A stretch of 64,000 nt of DNA from Erysipelotrichales bacterium (GTDB lineage: Bacteria > Bacillota_I > Bacilli_A > Erysipelotrichales > Erysipelotrichaceae). How positions within the stretch are numbered: the stretch's first letter is position 1; every line of letters begins with the position of its first letter. The stretch lies in NCBI GenBank assembly GCA_910576345.1, contig CAJTIT010000007.1, positions 1 through 64,000 on the forward strand, written 5' to 3'. Positions 28,719-39,715 of this stretch are shown piece by piece. The notes below the pieces were generated by a model, which saw only the letters and a program-made list of their open reading frames with translations, had not been told where the DNA came from and did not search any database. Both the position numbers and the translations under genes were made by a program.

Positions 28719-29882
28719 ATGAAAAAAATTTATATTTTGGCACTTCATCTTGCATATGGAGGAGTGGAAAAAGCAATCTGCAATATGGCAAATGCATTTG
28801 CACAAGATTATGATGTGGAAATCATCAGTATGTATGATATGGAGAATGCGCCTGCGTATCTGCTTGCTAAAAACGTATCGGTTCGCTATTTATTAAAGGA
28901 TACACCCAATCGTAGTGCGTTCAGAAACGCTTTACAAAGACACAATCCTTTTTTGATTTGTAAAGAAGGATTCAAAGCAGTAAAAATTTTATTTTTAAAA
29001 AAACATTGTTTAAAAAAAGCTATCCGTGAAATAAAAGATGGCATTATCATTTCTACAAGAAATGAAGATAGTGTATTGCTAAGTAAATATGGAAATGATC
29101 ATGTAAGAAAGATAGCACAGCTTCATCATGATCATGCGTTTGATAAACGATTAAAGGACGATTTTCAAAAGCATTATCAAAATATTGATGTCTTTGTTTT
29201 ATTGTGTGATCAGCTAAAACAAGAGGTTCAACAGATGATGGAAGGGTGGAATACACATACACAATGTGTGGCCATTCCTAATTTCCTGGATGAAATCCCT
29301 CCAATTTGTGATCTTGATAAAAAAGAAAAGATATGTATTGCGGTTGGACGGCTTCATCCAATAAAAGGATTTGATCGAATGATACAGGCATTTCATCAAT
29401 TCCATGCACATCATCCGGATTGGTGTTTACAGATCGTGGGCGATGGCGAAGAAGAAACACATTTACGTTCATTAATTCATTCCTTGGATGCATCTTCCTA
29501 TATCCATCTTTTGGGAGCGAAGAACAGCGAGGAAATCCAACAGCTGATGCAGAAAGCATCGTTATATCTCATGACATCTCATTCAGAAGGTATTCCGTTT
29601 GTGTTATTAGAAGCAATGAGTTGTGCTTTGCCAATGGTGGCTTATGATGTAAGAGTAGGACCTGGCGCAGTCATTTGTGACAAAGAGAATGGTTATTTGA
29701 TTCGAGACAATCAAATAGATGCTTATGTGCAAACGTTAAACACGATAGCTAGTGATGAGGATTTACGAAAAAAGATGTCTGTGTGTGCTTATGAAACAGT
29801 TTTAATCTATGAAAAACAAACCGTTTTGGCGAAATGGAAAGATATATTGAGAGAGGAGTGTTGTGAATGCTCGAACAGTTAA
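28719..29882 (+). CDS. Family 4 glycosyltransferase
   Basis: The 387-residue GT-B enzyme starts at the second of two ATGs (28719), six bases behind AGGAGG; the first ATG abuts the ribosome binding site. The N-terminal domain has YGGVEKAI. The C-terminal nucleotide-sugar domain has VGRLHPIKGFDRMIQAF and the family motif HSEGIPFVLLEAMSCALPMVA. Family members act on lipid-linked sugars at the inner membrane face. The gene overlaps the next one by 16 bases. Confidence 0.92.
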   Translation: MKKIYILALHLAYGGVEKAICNMANAFAQDYDVEIISMYDMENAPAYLLAKNVSVRYLLKDTPNRSAFRNALQRHNPFLICKEGFKAVKILFLKKHCLKKAIREIKDGIIISTRNEDSVLLSKYGNDHVRKIAQLHHDHAFDKRLKDDFQKHYQNIDVFVLLCDQLKQEVQQMMEGWNTHTQCVAIPNFLDEIPPICDLDKKEKICIAVGRLHPIKGFDRMIQAFHQFHAHHPDWCLQIVGDGEEETHLRSLIHSLDASSYIHLLGAKNSEEIQQLMQKASLYLMTSHSEGIPFVLLEAMSCALPMVAYDVRVGPGAVICDKENGYLIRDNQIDAYVQTLNTIASDEDLRKKMSVCAYETVLIYEKQTVLAKWKDILREECCECSNS

Positions 29883-31333
29883 AGAAAAACTGGTTGCTTT
29901 ATTTGTTTGTATTACAGCCGATATTTGATATCATTGCGTTTTTCCAACAAGACAATGTGGTAGGATCACTGGCAGGCTATTCACGCTTATTGGTAATGTG
30001 TGTTCTACCAATCGTCACATTATGGATCACAAAAAACAAAAAAAGTTTTTTGATTTGGATGGGAGCGATCGGTGGTTATTGTTTCCTACATGTTCTGAAC
30101 TGTTATCGTATCGGCTATATGAGCCCTGTAGCGGATATTGCATATTTGGCAAGGGTTGTACAGATGCCGATTCTAGCAGTCTGTTTTATATACTTGATTA
30201 AGGATGATACATATGGTGAAATAACCAGGAAAGCATTTCTGATCAACTTGTGTGTAATATTTGTGACCATGAGTATTGCACATTTAACTGGAACCGGTGA
30301 ATATTCTTATAACTATTATGGCGCAGGTTTAAAAGGGTGGTTTGCGAATTCCAATTCGCAAAGCATCATACTTGTGACCATCATTCCACTCTCCCTTGAG
30401 TACTTAAGTCGTAAGAAACATATTGCATGGATCATTACCGGCGCTGTTATCGCATGGTTTATGATGATTTCCAACGGAACAAAAGTTGCTTATTTTTCCA
30501 TTTTTATCATTTTTGGCGGTTACGTTTGTTACTATATCTTTTATTATTTCTTGCATCGCAAAGACCACGTGAAATTTCAAACGGTGCTTTCGCTTGTTTA
30601 TGTATGTTTGATGATTATTTCCGTTGTCGTTTATCCGATGACACCTCGATATTATATGACACATTTGTATAATGATGCACGTGTTTTGGATGAAGCAGAA
30701 CGTGAAGAAGAATTGAAAGAAATAGAAAACAAAGGCAAAGTTACATTAGAAGATATACTATCCGATCCTGCGGATCGCAAGAAAATCATTGACTTCTACA
30801 CGCCTTTGTTTGATCCGGGAATGGTGGAGCGTTTCGGAACGGAAAAGATCCTTTACGCATATGGTTATTTACCGGATTCTTGGTTAATCTCGGATGTAAG
30901 AAAAACAAAGCGGATCAATGCACAGATGATTTGGGAAGAATGCGATTGGTTGACCAAAATTGTTGGCTTTGAATATACGAATGTAGAAAATCCAAAAGGA
31001 GAAATACTGGATTTGGAAAACGATTATCCGGCTTTATTCTATTATTATGGATATTTAGGATTTGGTCTTTATATGTTGTTTTTGGCTTATTTCATCTATT
31101 TGATCGTAAGAGCCGTTTTCAAAGACTTTAAGAAAAGCATTCATCCATTTAATTTTGCATTATTATTAACCTATATATTACAAATCGCATCTGCCCAGTT
31201 TTCAGGCGCAATTCTTAGAAGACCCAATGTTTCAATCTATATGAGTATTATCATGGGATTGATTTATTATCAGACAATGGTAAAGCAAGCAGGTGATAAA
31301 CATGCGGAAGATATTTCAAAAACTATATCGTAA
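29867..31333 (+). CDS. O-antigen polymerase-like membrane protein
   Basis: A 488-residue membrane protein with about 10-12 helices and a large extracytoplasmic loop (about residues 265-400) between the later helices. This is the layout of Wzy polymerases and ligases. The loop carries DARVLDEAEREEEL and charged segments. It probably polymerises or ligates the repeat unit. Sequence identity among Wzy proteins is low, so the call rests on topology and location between flippase and transferases. It overlaps the next gene. Confidence 0.75.
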   Translation: MLEQLKKNWLLYLFVLQPIFDIIAFFQQDNVVGSLAGYSRLLVMCVLPIVTLWITKNKKSFLIWMGAIGGYCFLHVLNCYRIGYMSPVADIAYLARVVQMPILAVCFIYLIKDDTYGEITRKAFLINLCVIFVTMSIAHLTGTGEYSYNYYGAGLKGWFANSNSQSIILVTIIPLSLEYLSRKKHIAWIITGAVIAWFMMISNGTKVAYFSIFIIFGGYVCYYIFYYFLHRKDHVKFQTVLSLVYVCLMIISVVVYPMTPRYYMTHLYNDARVLDEAEREEELKEIENKGKVTLEDILSDPADRKKIIDFYTPLFDPGMVERFGTEKILYAYGYLPDSWLISDVRKTKRINAQMIWEECDWLTKIVGFEYTNVENPKGEILDLENDYPALFYYYGYLGFGLYMLFLAYFIYLIVRAVFKDFKKSIHPFNFALLLTYILQIASAQFSGAILRRPNVSIYMSIIMGLIYYQTMVKQAGDKHAEDISKTIS

Positions 31334-32027
31334 AAGCTTTCAAGAACTCATGGATGTCATTGAGAAATCATTGAATGAAGAAAAGCGAATGCTGATAGTA
31401 ACTGCCAATCCTGAGGTCATTACACGCTCACAAGAACTACCTGATCTATATGATGCGCTTTTGGATGATGAAACAATGATTACTCCGGATGGCGAAGGTG
31501 TGGTCAAGGCCGCAGAAATGCTGGGCTGTCCTGTACAGGAAAAACTGGCAGGCGTGCAAATGGTACAGGAAATGTTACGCCTAGGGAATCAGCTTCACAA
31601 AAGCGTTTATATATATGGCAGTGCGCAAACGGTTTTGGATTTGCTCAAAAAGAAAATGGAACAGAAATATCCAAATTTAACAATCGTTGGAATGAAAAAT
31701 GGTTATGATCATTTATCTGCGGATGTATTTCATGATATGATGCGTAAACAGCCTGACATGATTTTTGTCGCATTGGGTGTACCACGACAAGAAATGGAAA
31801 TTGCGAAGTATATCAAGCAGTTTGACAAAGGCATTTTTGTGGGCGTTGGCGGCAGTTTGGATGTTTTATCGGGCAGTAAAAAAAGAGCGCCAAACGTATT
31901 GATCAAATGGAAACTGGAATGGCTGTATCGCTTGTGCAAAGAGCCGAAGCGAATCAAAAAATTCTATCATACGCATGTGAAGTTCATGATGAAAATGAAA
32001 AAAATGGCAAAGGAGAATAAGTTATGA
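31302..32027 (+). CDS. tagA: WecG/TagA-family N-acetylmannosaminyltransferase
   Basis: A 241-residue GT26 enzyme. Conserved TANPEVITRS, TPDGEGVVKAAEML, VYIYGSAQTV, ALGVPRQEMEIAKY and GVGGSLDVLSG match TagA, which adds ManNAc from UDP-ManNAc to undecaprenyl-PP-GlcNAc at the start of teichoic acid linkage units. The ATG at 31302 follows AGGTG; an upstream GTG is possible. The next gene makes UDP-ManNAc, the donor substrate, so the pair fits. Confidence 0.93.
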   Translation: MRKIFQKLYRKSFQELMDVIEKSLNEEKRMLIVTANPEVITRSQELPDLYDALLDDETMITPDGEGVVKAAEMLGCPVQEKLAGVQMVQEMLRLGNQLHKSVYIYGSAQTVLDLLKKKMEQKYPNLTIVGMKNGYDHLSADVFHDMMRKQPDMIFVALGVPRQEMEIAKYIKQFDKGIFVGVGGSLDVLSGSKKRAPNVLIKWKLEWLYRLCKEPKRIKKFYHTHVKFMMKMKKMAKENKL

Positions 32028-33118
32028 AAAAAGTAATGGTTATTTTCGGTACACGCCCGGAAGCGATTAAAATGGCTCCTTTGGTAAAAACATTAAAAGC
32101 ACAGCCAGATTTGGAAACGATTGTCTGCGTTACTGCGCAGCATCGCCAAATGCTGGATCAAGTACTGGATGTTTTCGACATCAAACCGGATTATGATCTG
32201 GATATTATGAAGCAAGGACAGACGTTGTCACAGATAACGTCCAAAGTCTTACAAGGCATGGAGGAAGTGCTCAAAGAGACAAAACCAGATATTGTGTTGG
32301 TACATGGCGATACGACGACGACCTATGCAGGCGCTCTGGCAGCTTTTTATCAACAAGTGGCGATCGGACATGTGGAAGCAGGTTTAAGAACATGGAATAA
32401 GTATTCGCCTTATCCGGAAGAAATGAATCGACAAATGGTAGGTGTTCTGGCAGATGTTCATTTTGCGCCCACCGATACAAGCAAGCAGAATTTAATCAGA
32501 GAAGGAAAAACGGCAGCATCGATTCATGTCACCGGCAATACGGCAATTGATGCTTTAGCAACGACAGTGAAAGAAGATTACCGTCATGAAATTCTTGATT
32601 GGGTTGGAAAGGATCGCATGATCTTATTAACGGCCCATCGAAGAGAAAATTTAGGAAAGCCAATGCGTCATATGTTTCAAGCAATACGACGCATTGTGGA
32701 AGAACATGAAGATGTGAAGGTGGTATATCCTGTTCACATGAATCCCGTTGTTCGTAACATTGCCAATGAAATTTTTAAAGATCATCCACGTATTCGATTG
32801 ATTGAGCCTTTGGAAGTCATTGATTTCCACAATTTTATTGCGCGTGCGTATTTGATCTTAACGGATAGTGGTGGCATTCAAGAAGAAGCGCCTGGTCTTG
32901 GGAAACCGGTGCTTGTATTGCGTGATACAACAGAAAGACCGGAAGGGATTCAGGCAGGAACACTGAAACTTGCGGGTACGGATGAAGAAAATATCTATCA
33001 TATGACGAAAGAGCTCTTGGAGTGTCCGCAGTCTTATGAAAATATGGCACATGCTGTAAATCCTTATGGGGACGGTCATGCGAGTGAGCGAATTGTGAAA
33101 ATCATTAAGGAGATGTAA
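32024..33118 (+). CDS. mnaA: UDP-N-acetylglucosamine 2-epimerase (non-hydrolysing)
   Basis: The 364-residue enzyme converts UDP-GlcNAc to UDP-ManNAc. Motifs include FGTRPEAIKMAPL, HRQMLDQVL, VHGDTTTTYAGAL, HVEAGLRT and TDSGGIQEEAPGLGKPVLVLRDTTERPE (only part listed here is typical of the family). It overlaps tagA by four bases and supplies its substrate. The product also feeds ManNAc-containing capsules in other species. Confidence 0.95.
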   Translation: MKKVMVIFGTRPEAIKMAPLVKTLKAQPDLETIVCVTAQHRQMLDQVLDVFDIKPDYDLDIMKQGQTLSQITSKVLQGMEEVLKETKPDIVLVHGDTTTTYAGALAAFYQQVAIGHVEAGLRTWNKYSPYPEEMNRQMVGVLADVHFAPTDTSKQNLIREGKTAASIHVTGNTAIDALATTVKEDYRHEILDWVGKDRMILLTAHRRENLGKPMRHMFQAIRRIVEEHEDVKVVYPVHMNPVVRNIANEIFKDHPRIRLIEPLEVIDFHNFIARAYLILTDSGGIQEEAPGLGKPVLVLRDTTERPEGIQAGTLKLAGTDEENIYHMTKELLECPQSYENMAHAVNPYGDGHASERIVKIIKEM

Positions 33119-33121
33119 GCA

Positions 33122-34981
33122 ATGAAAGATTTAGACGCATGGAAACAGAAGACAGTCGAATTATGGATACAGAAGATACTGCCGTTTTTGTGTAAATATG
33201 GATATTTAATCGTGAACTTTTTTCTGTTTCTTTTCATGGATGTCGTATTCAGAAGAAAATTCAATATGTATGGCATATACAATTACAAGCATTATATACC
33301 TATGTTGTTTAGTATTTCATGGTGTTTGTTATTTACAGCTTTCCTCTACATCTGTCCTAAGAAATGGAAATGCTTGCTTTCTGTATGTTTAACGACGTTT
33401 TTTGCGGTTTATATATTGGGTCAAACGGTACATTTCAATCTATTTTATAAATATTTTACCGTTCTTGATATTTCGTTGTTAAAAGAAGGCACAGAATTTG
33501 CTGATACCAGTTATTTTCATGTGAATTACAGTATTTTGATTGTATGCATTTTGGCTATTGTGTTTTCATTTCTCATATATCGAGTGAAATTCACGGAAGT
33601 AAAGTCTTCATGGAAACATTTCGGAATTCTATGCGGTATATGTTTGGTATGCAACTGTGCACCAAGAATGATGATTCCTACCGTTGATGATTCCAGTGCT
33701 TGGAATGCGTCCAATCAGCCAGGAAATATATATCAAGACTATACCAATACGACGAAAGCATTGTTAATGTCCGGTGTATACGAATATGCACTGCGCGATG
33801 TTTATTTGGCTTATAATCCATTTAAGAATATCAATCAAGGTCAGATTATCAAAGAGATTGATGCCTATGTGGAAAGCAAAACGGAACATGTGTCTAATGA
33901 TAGGAGTGGAAAGCTAAAAGATAAAAACGTCATCTTTGTACAATTGGAAAACATCGATAATTGGATGTTGACAAAAGAGACAATGCCAAATTTATATGGA
34001 TTGAAAAGTGAAAGCATGGATTTCACAAACCATTATGCGACTGCATTTGCATCAGGAAAAACATTCAATACGGAATTTATTGTGAATACAGGTTTGATAC
34101 CACAGACGAAAGGCAGTGCACCATCGTATATTTACAGCCGCAATTCTTATCCGTATTCATTACCGAATCTATTTAAGAATGCAGGATATACTGCAAATTC
34201 CTATCATGCGGCTGCCGGTCATATTTATAATCGTGAAGCGGTTCATAAAACATTCGGCTATGAGAAATATCATAGTAATGCGGATATGGGCATGGAAGAC
34301 TGGACGATGGATTCACAAATGACCAATCAATTTGATGTGATGGTCAAATCTGATAAGTTTATGGATTATGTTATTACGTATTCCGGACATGGACCATTTC
34401 GTTCGGATTTGAAAACTTGTTCAACACACTTGGATGAGGTAAAAGCATATGCGAACAGTGATGATACGGTTTATCTTTGTGGACTTGCACAAGCAAAAGA
34501 AACAGATTTGATGATTGGAAATTTGGTAAAAGAATTAAAAGATCGTAATCTATATGAGAATACCGTCCTTGTCTTTTATGCCGATCATTATGCATATGGC
34601 ACCATTGACAGTGCGACAGAGTTGAAATTGAAAGGCACCAATGATCCCAATCTTTTATCCAATGTTTCTTTCTTTATTTGGAGTAAAGATCTTCCGGCAG
34701 AGGAAATAACGAAAATAACCGGTACGATGGATATTTTGCCTACGATCGCGAATTTATTTGATTTGGATGCGGACTATCGATATTTTGTCGGAAATGATAT
34801 ATTCAGCGATTATGATGACTATGTATTTTTTCAGGATGGTGCGATATTGAATAAAGATCATTATCTTCAAACGATACACGACAATATAACCGATCAGGAG
34901 AAAGAACAAGTAAAAAATGCTGACACTCGACTTCAAATGAGCTGGGATATGTTGACAACAGATTATTTAAAAGGAAAATAG
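33122..34981 (+). CDS. LTA-synthase-family phosphoglycerol transferase
   Basis: A 619-residue membrane enzyme. About five helices (residues 20-180) anchor an extracellular sulfatase/alkaline-phosphatase fold. Metal and catalytic sites visible are VQLEN, the catalytic threonine in SGKTFNTEF, YSGHGPF and YADHYAYG. LtaS transfers glycerol phosphate from phosphatidylglycerol onto a growing chain; the locus may instead use it to modify the glycan. It is the last gene of the tagD operon, three bases after mnaA. Confidence 0.88.
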   Translation: MKDLDAWKQKTVELWIQKILPFLCKYGYLIVNFFLFLFMDVVFRRKFNMYGIYNYKHYIPMLFSISWCLLFTAFLYICPKKWKCLLSVCLTTFFAVYILGQTVHFNLFYKYFTVLDISLLKEGTEFADTSYFHVNYSILIVCILAIVFSFLIYRVKFTEVKSSWKHFGILCGICLVCNCAPRMMIPTVDDSSAWNASNQPGNIYQDYTNTTKALLMSGVYEYALRDVYLAYNPFKNINQGQIIKEIDAYVESKTEHVSNDRSGKLKDKNVIFVQLENIDNWMLTKETMPNLYGLKSESMDFTNHYATAFASGKTFNTEFIVNTGLIPQTKGSAPSYIYSRNSYPYSLPNLFKNAGYTANSYHAAAGHIYNREAVHKTFGYEKYHSNADMGMEDWTMDSQMTNQFDVMVKSDKFMDYVITYSGHGPFRSDLKTCSTHLDEVKAYANSDDTVYLCGLAQAKETDLMIGNLVKELKDRNLYENTVLVFYADHYAYGTIDSATELKLKGTNDPNLLSNVSFFIWSKDLPAEEITKITGTMDILPTIANLFDLDADYRYFVGNDIFSDYDDYVFFQDGAILNKDHYLQTIHDNITDQEKEQVKNADTRLQMSWDMLTTDYLKGK

Positions 34982-35014
34982 TCTGGCAAGGTTATTGTTT
35001 TAAAGTTGTATATA

Positions 35015-35066
35015 CAAAAAAAGCTGTAGTGTTTTGGAATTTTCCATCACATCACAGCTTTTTTGT
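35015..35066. terminator. Bidirectional terminator
   Basis: AAAAAGCTGTAGTG and CATCACAGCTTTTTT form a long stem with A-rich and T-rich sides, between the convergent LtaS-like and gdhA genes. Confidence 0.88.
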
Positions 35067-35077
35067 TTTGTTATCAA

Positions 35078-36445
<1,368 letters not shown>

Positions 36446-36544
36446 TCAAAATGAAATCAATGAAAAGAATTTTTCATGAAAATTTTAATGCATTTTCATA
36501 CTATGTAAATATATTCATTCATTGTTTGAAATAGAACCAAAATC

Positions 36545-36581
36545 GTTCGCATTTATACGAGTCAATTCGCAATCATTCGCA
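36545..36581. promoter_or_regulatory. Three phased TTCGCA repeats upstream of feoA
   Basis: TTCGCA occurs at 36546, 36566 and 36576, in the same orientation, with starts 20 and 10 bases apart, so all three lie on one face of the helix. They lie 30-60 bases upstream of feoA. This is the arrangement expected for a multi-site regulator. The regulator is not identified. Confidence 0.45.
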
Positions 36582-36606
36582 CATATATTAAAAGCGGTGA
36601 TGAAAA

Positions 36607-36831
36607 ATGAGATTGGACAAAGCAAAAGAACACAAGCCATTACGTATCATAAACATACATCTGTCGGCTGATAAGCGAAAGCGATTGATGCATATGGGTA
36701 TGCATGTAGGAGCACTCTTGGAAGTAGAACGACAAAGTATGCAAAAAAAACCAGGATTGTATCTCATAAGCGGCAACTGGATCATGTTGCGCTATGATGA
36801 CGCAAAATATGTGGAGGTGGAACAAGTATGA
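36607..36831 (+). CDS. feoA: FeoA ferrous iron transport accessory protein
   Basis: A 74-residue SH3-like protein that assists FeoB. It shows the FeoA pattern LMHMGMHVGALLEVERQ and ends in a beta-rich GNWIMLRYDDAKYVEVEQV. Its stop overlaps the FeoB start by ATGA. The ribosome binding site is weak (GGTGATG). Confidence 0.88.
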   Translation: MRLDKAKEHKPLRIINIHLSADKRKRLMHMGMHVGALLEVERQSMQKKPGLYLISGNWIMLRYDDAKYVEVEQV

Positions 36832-38918
36832 AAACACTGGAAGTCGCATTTGTAGGAAATCCCAATGTAGGCAAAAGCGCATGGATCAACGCATTATCGA
36901 ATGCACAATTTAAGGTAGGCAACTGGAGCGGCGTCACGGTTGAAAAAAAAGAAGCCAGCGTTCAATGGAACAAACAAATGGTACATCTTATTGATTTGCC
37001 TGGTACATACGCATTAGAAGATGGAACGAGTGAAGAGGCAATTACTGCGCGCTATTTGTATCATGAACATGTGGATCTGATTGTCAATGTTGTGGATGCG
37101 ACGAATTTATCACGCAATCTATATTTGACATTGAAACTTCGACAGCTTCATTTGCCAATGATTGTGATCTTCAATTTCATGGATGAAGTTAATAAATATG
37201 ATATGCAAATTGATATTGCGCATTTTCGTGAGGTTTTGCAGTTAGACATATATCCTTACAGTGCGTTTGACCATGAAGGAAGTGATATCGTAAAACAGGC
37301 GATTTTATCTCATGTATGTAAACCATGTACATATGATCCATGTATCCCTTCCAAAGATTTGGACAGATATCGTAACGCATATCATCAATTATCCGGACGT
37401 ATTCCTATGTATATGGAATGCAGCGATGATGATATAAAATGGATGACCTTTTCTGTATTATATCGAAATCAGAAAATGATCAAACAATGTAATGCATGGA
37501 ATATAGATGTAAATACATTGACTGTTTCTGACAAGGAAGAAGAATTGGCGATGACAGAGTGGTGTGATGAACAAATGGAATATGTGAAGGATCCGCTAAA
37601 GCGGCTTCAAAAGACAAGAAGAATCGATCATTTTTTGCTGCACCCTATTTTTGGATGGTTGTTTATGATCTTCAGTTTTTCTTTATTAATGATGTTTGTT
37701 TTTCAAGGAAGTGCGCCATTCAATGATTTCATTGATTTTTTCATCAACGATATGGTGATGAAATATGCAAATGCAGCACTTTCCTTTCTTCCATCCAGCG
37801 CAAGAGATTTAATTTTACATGGTGTAATCGCCGGTGTAGGAGGTGTATTGGTATTTGTTCCGCTGATGGCTTTTTTGTATTTTGCGCTATCACTTTTGGA
37901 AGAAAGCGGCTATATGGCAAGGATTGCGTTTTTGCTGGATCGCTTGATGCAACGTTTTCATTTAAACGGAAAAAGTTTTGTGGCATTGCTATTGGGATTT
38001 GGATGCAATGTGCCTGCTATTTATGCGACAAGAACACTCGCCAATGAAAAACAGAAAAAATTGACGGCTTTGCTTGTGCCATTCATGTCGTGCAGCGCTC
38101 GTTTACCGGTATATATGTTATTTGCAGCGGCTTTTTTCAAAGGAAAGGCAGCCATTACAGTTTTATGCATTTACGGCATTGGCATAATGATTGCGTTGAT
38201 GACGGCGCTTGTTTGTTCACACATGGATCACTTTCATGATGATTCATTGTTTGTTATGGAACTTCCGCCTTATCGTATGCCTTCGATATTCGTTATCTTT
38301 CATAAAGTAAAACAGGAAGTGATGGGTTATGTGCGAAAGGCATGCGGCGTTGTATTATGGGCAATGGTATTCTTATGGGGTCTTAGTTATTTTCCAAACG
38401 GTGATGTGACGAATGGATATTTGGCACAATTTTCTAAACATGTCTCTTTTGTTTTTGAACCGCTTGGTTTTGGCACACGATGGGAAAGCGTGGCTTCTCT
38501 TCCGGGAAGTATCGTTGCGAAGGAAACGGTGGTTGGTTTTATGGATCAAATACTACTTCAAAACACAGTGGATGAAATAGAGCCGATTGATCCGGTTGAG
38601 GATATAAAGACGATTGCTTTTGAAGCAGGGGCAGCTGGCAAAGGGTTTCTTTGTGCATGGATTCCACATATGGCAAAAGAGCCACAAAATGCATCGCTTG
38701 TATCGGCAATATCACAGCTGTGGACGGATAAAAAAGCGAATTTGAGAGCCTTTTCTTTTATGGTGTATCTGTTATTGACAATACCATGTGTGATGAGTTT
38801 ACAGGCGTTAGGAAGGGAATATGGTTGGAAATTAATGGCGCTTTCGATTATGATGGCATTGATCATTCCTTATCTGGTTTCTTTTGGCATCTTTCAGTTT
38901 TTCTCTTTGTTGACATAG
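36828..38918 (+). CDS. feoB: FeoB ferrous iron transporter
   Basis: The 696-residue protein has an N-terminal G domain (G1 GNPNVGKS, G2 GVTVEKKE, G3 DLPG, and NFMDE in the place of G4) followed by a membrane domain from about residue 270 with two gate regions: GFGCNVPAIYATRTL and LPGSIVAKETVVG. It imports Fe2+ driven by, or gated by, GTP. It is translationally coupled to feoA. No FeoC is seen. Confidence 0.95.
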   Translation: MKTLEVAFVGNPNVGKSAWINALSNAQFKVGNWSGVTVEKKEASVQWNKQMVHLIDLPGTYALEDGTSEEAITARYLYHEHVDLIVNVVDATNLSRNLYLTLKLRQLHLPMIVIFNFMDEVNKYDMQIDIAHFREVLQLDIYPYSAFDHEGSDIVKQAILSHVCKPCTYDPCIPSKDLDRYRNAYHQLSGRIPMYMECSDDDIKWMTFSVLYRNQKMIKQCNAWNIDVNTLTVSDKEEELAMTEWCDEQMEYVKDPLKRLQKTRRIDHFLLHPIFGWLFMIFSFSLLMMFVFQGSAPFNDFIDFFINDMVMKYANAALSFLPSSARDLILHGVIAGVGGVLVFVPLMAFLYFALSLLEESGYMARIAFLLDRLMQRFHLNGKSFVALLLGFGCNVPAIYATRTLANEKQKKLTALLVPFMSCSARLPVYMLFAAAFFKGKAAITVLCIYGIGIMIALMTALVCSHMDHFHDDSLFVMELPPYRMPSIFVIFHKVKQEVMGYVRKACGVVLWAMVFLWGLSYFPNGDVTNGYLAQFSKHVSFVFEPLGFGTRWESVASLPGSIVAKETVVGFMDQILLQNTVDEIEPIDPVEDIKTIAFEAGAAGKGFLCAWIPHMAKEPQNASLVSAISQLWTDKKANLRAFSFMVYLLLTIPCVMSLQALGREYGWKLMALSIMMALIIPYLVSFGIFQFFSLLT

Positions 38919-38965
38919 CGAAATTCATAAAAGGAGAAAACTCACGAATCCGGATTTTTATAAAT

Positions 38966-38990
38966 AAAGAGATGAAATCCATCATCTCTT
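38966..38990. terminator. Terminator between feoB and the minus-strand gene
   Basis: AGAGATGA and TCATCTCT form a hairpin that overlaps the stop of the 38989-39432 gene. On the minus strand it is followed by TTTATTTATAAAAATCC. Confidence 0.65.
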
Positions 38991-39432
38991 ATGCATCTAC
39001 AATGATCAATGGCATGCCAAATGTACATGCGGTTGTTTTACCACAAAAGCGCAGCGCAAATTTTGCGTAAACGGCATCTTCCGGGATGATGAATTCTCTT
39101 ATGACATCTTGAAATTCACAGTGGATACGATCGGTAATATCTTTTCTGCATATATCGATAAGACGATTTTCTTCATCTGTAAATGTGACTTCCAAATAAG
39201 CACATTCCATTGTAATGGCACGCATGTAATAGCCAAATTGAAACGAAGAAATACTGGTCACATTGATTTGTAAATCATAACGATTGGCGGCAGAGCCGCT
39301 TTCCATGGATAACGAACAAAAACGATGGTTATTCACACAGAAACAATCATAAGTGATGGGCCCTTCATTGGTAAAGTATAGAATCTTGTCTTCCACGGAT
39401 GGATACCATTGTGCATTATTGATAATATTCAT
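38989..39432 (-). CDS. Hypothetical protein, 147 residues
   Basis: A soluble 147-residue protein without signal peptide. Composition suggests a beta-sandwich-like domain: alternating aromatic and polar strands such as FQFGYYMRAITMECAYLEVTF and YAKFALRFCG. I do not recognise a family. The ATG at 39432 is preferred because GGGGGA lies at a proper distance; the ATG two codons earlier abuts it. It is convergent with feoB and divergent from cysK. Confidence 0.55.
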   Translation of the reverse strand: MNIINNAQWYPSVEDKILYFTNEGPITYDCFCVNNHRFCSLSMESGSAANRYDLQINVTSISSFQFGYYMRAITMECAYLEVTFTDEENRLIDICRKDITDRIHCEFQDVIREFIIPEDAVYAKFALRFCGKTTACTFGMPLIIVDA

Positions 39433-39643
39433 AGTCATTCCCCCTTATTGCTATCTTATCCTATGTAGAAAACAGGAAGTATGTCACCATCTTTTCCTTG
39501 TTTGTTTTCAATCAATTTCAGAAAGTATTTACATTTACTGGCGTTTTCTTTTTGAATGTGGCATAATGTAGATACTTGTTTTTCTGCCTACACATACTGT
39601 GAACAAAAAGCATAGTGTAGAAAAACTGTAGGAAGGGATGCTT

Positions 39644-39700
39644 ATGAAAGTTATGATGGAACGCAGACGATGTTGTTTCATGGAAAACGAAGAATGGTAG
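39644..39700 (+). CDS. Putative cysteine leader peptide
   Basis: An 18-codon ORF immediately upstream of cysK (MKVMMERRRCCFMENEEW). It has AGGAAGG 8-9 bases before its ATG, tandem TGT cysteine codons at positions 10-11 and a TAG stop 15 bases before the cysK ATG. Its stop lies just before the cysK ribosome binding site, so translation could be coupled. Cys is a rare residue, and two adjacent Cys codons in front of a cysteine-synthesis operon suggest a sensor of charged tRNA-Cys. This is inferred from position and composition only. Confidence 0.5.
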   Translation: MKVMMERRRCCFMENEEW

Positions 39701-39715
39701 ATAAGGAGGGTTTCC

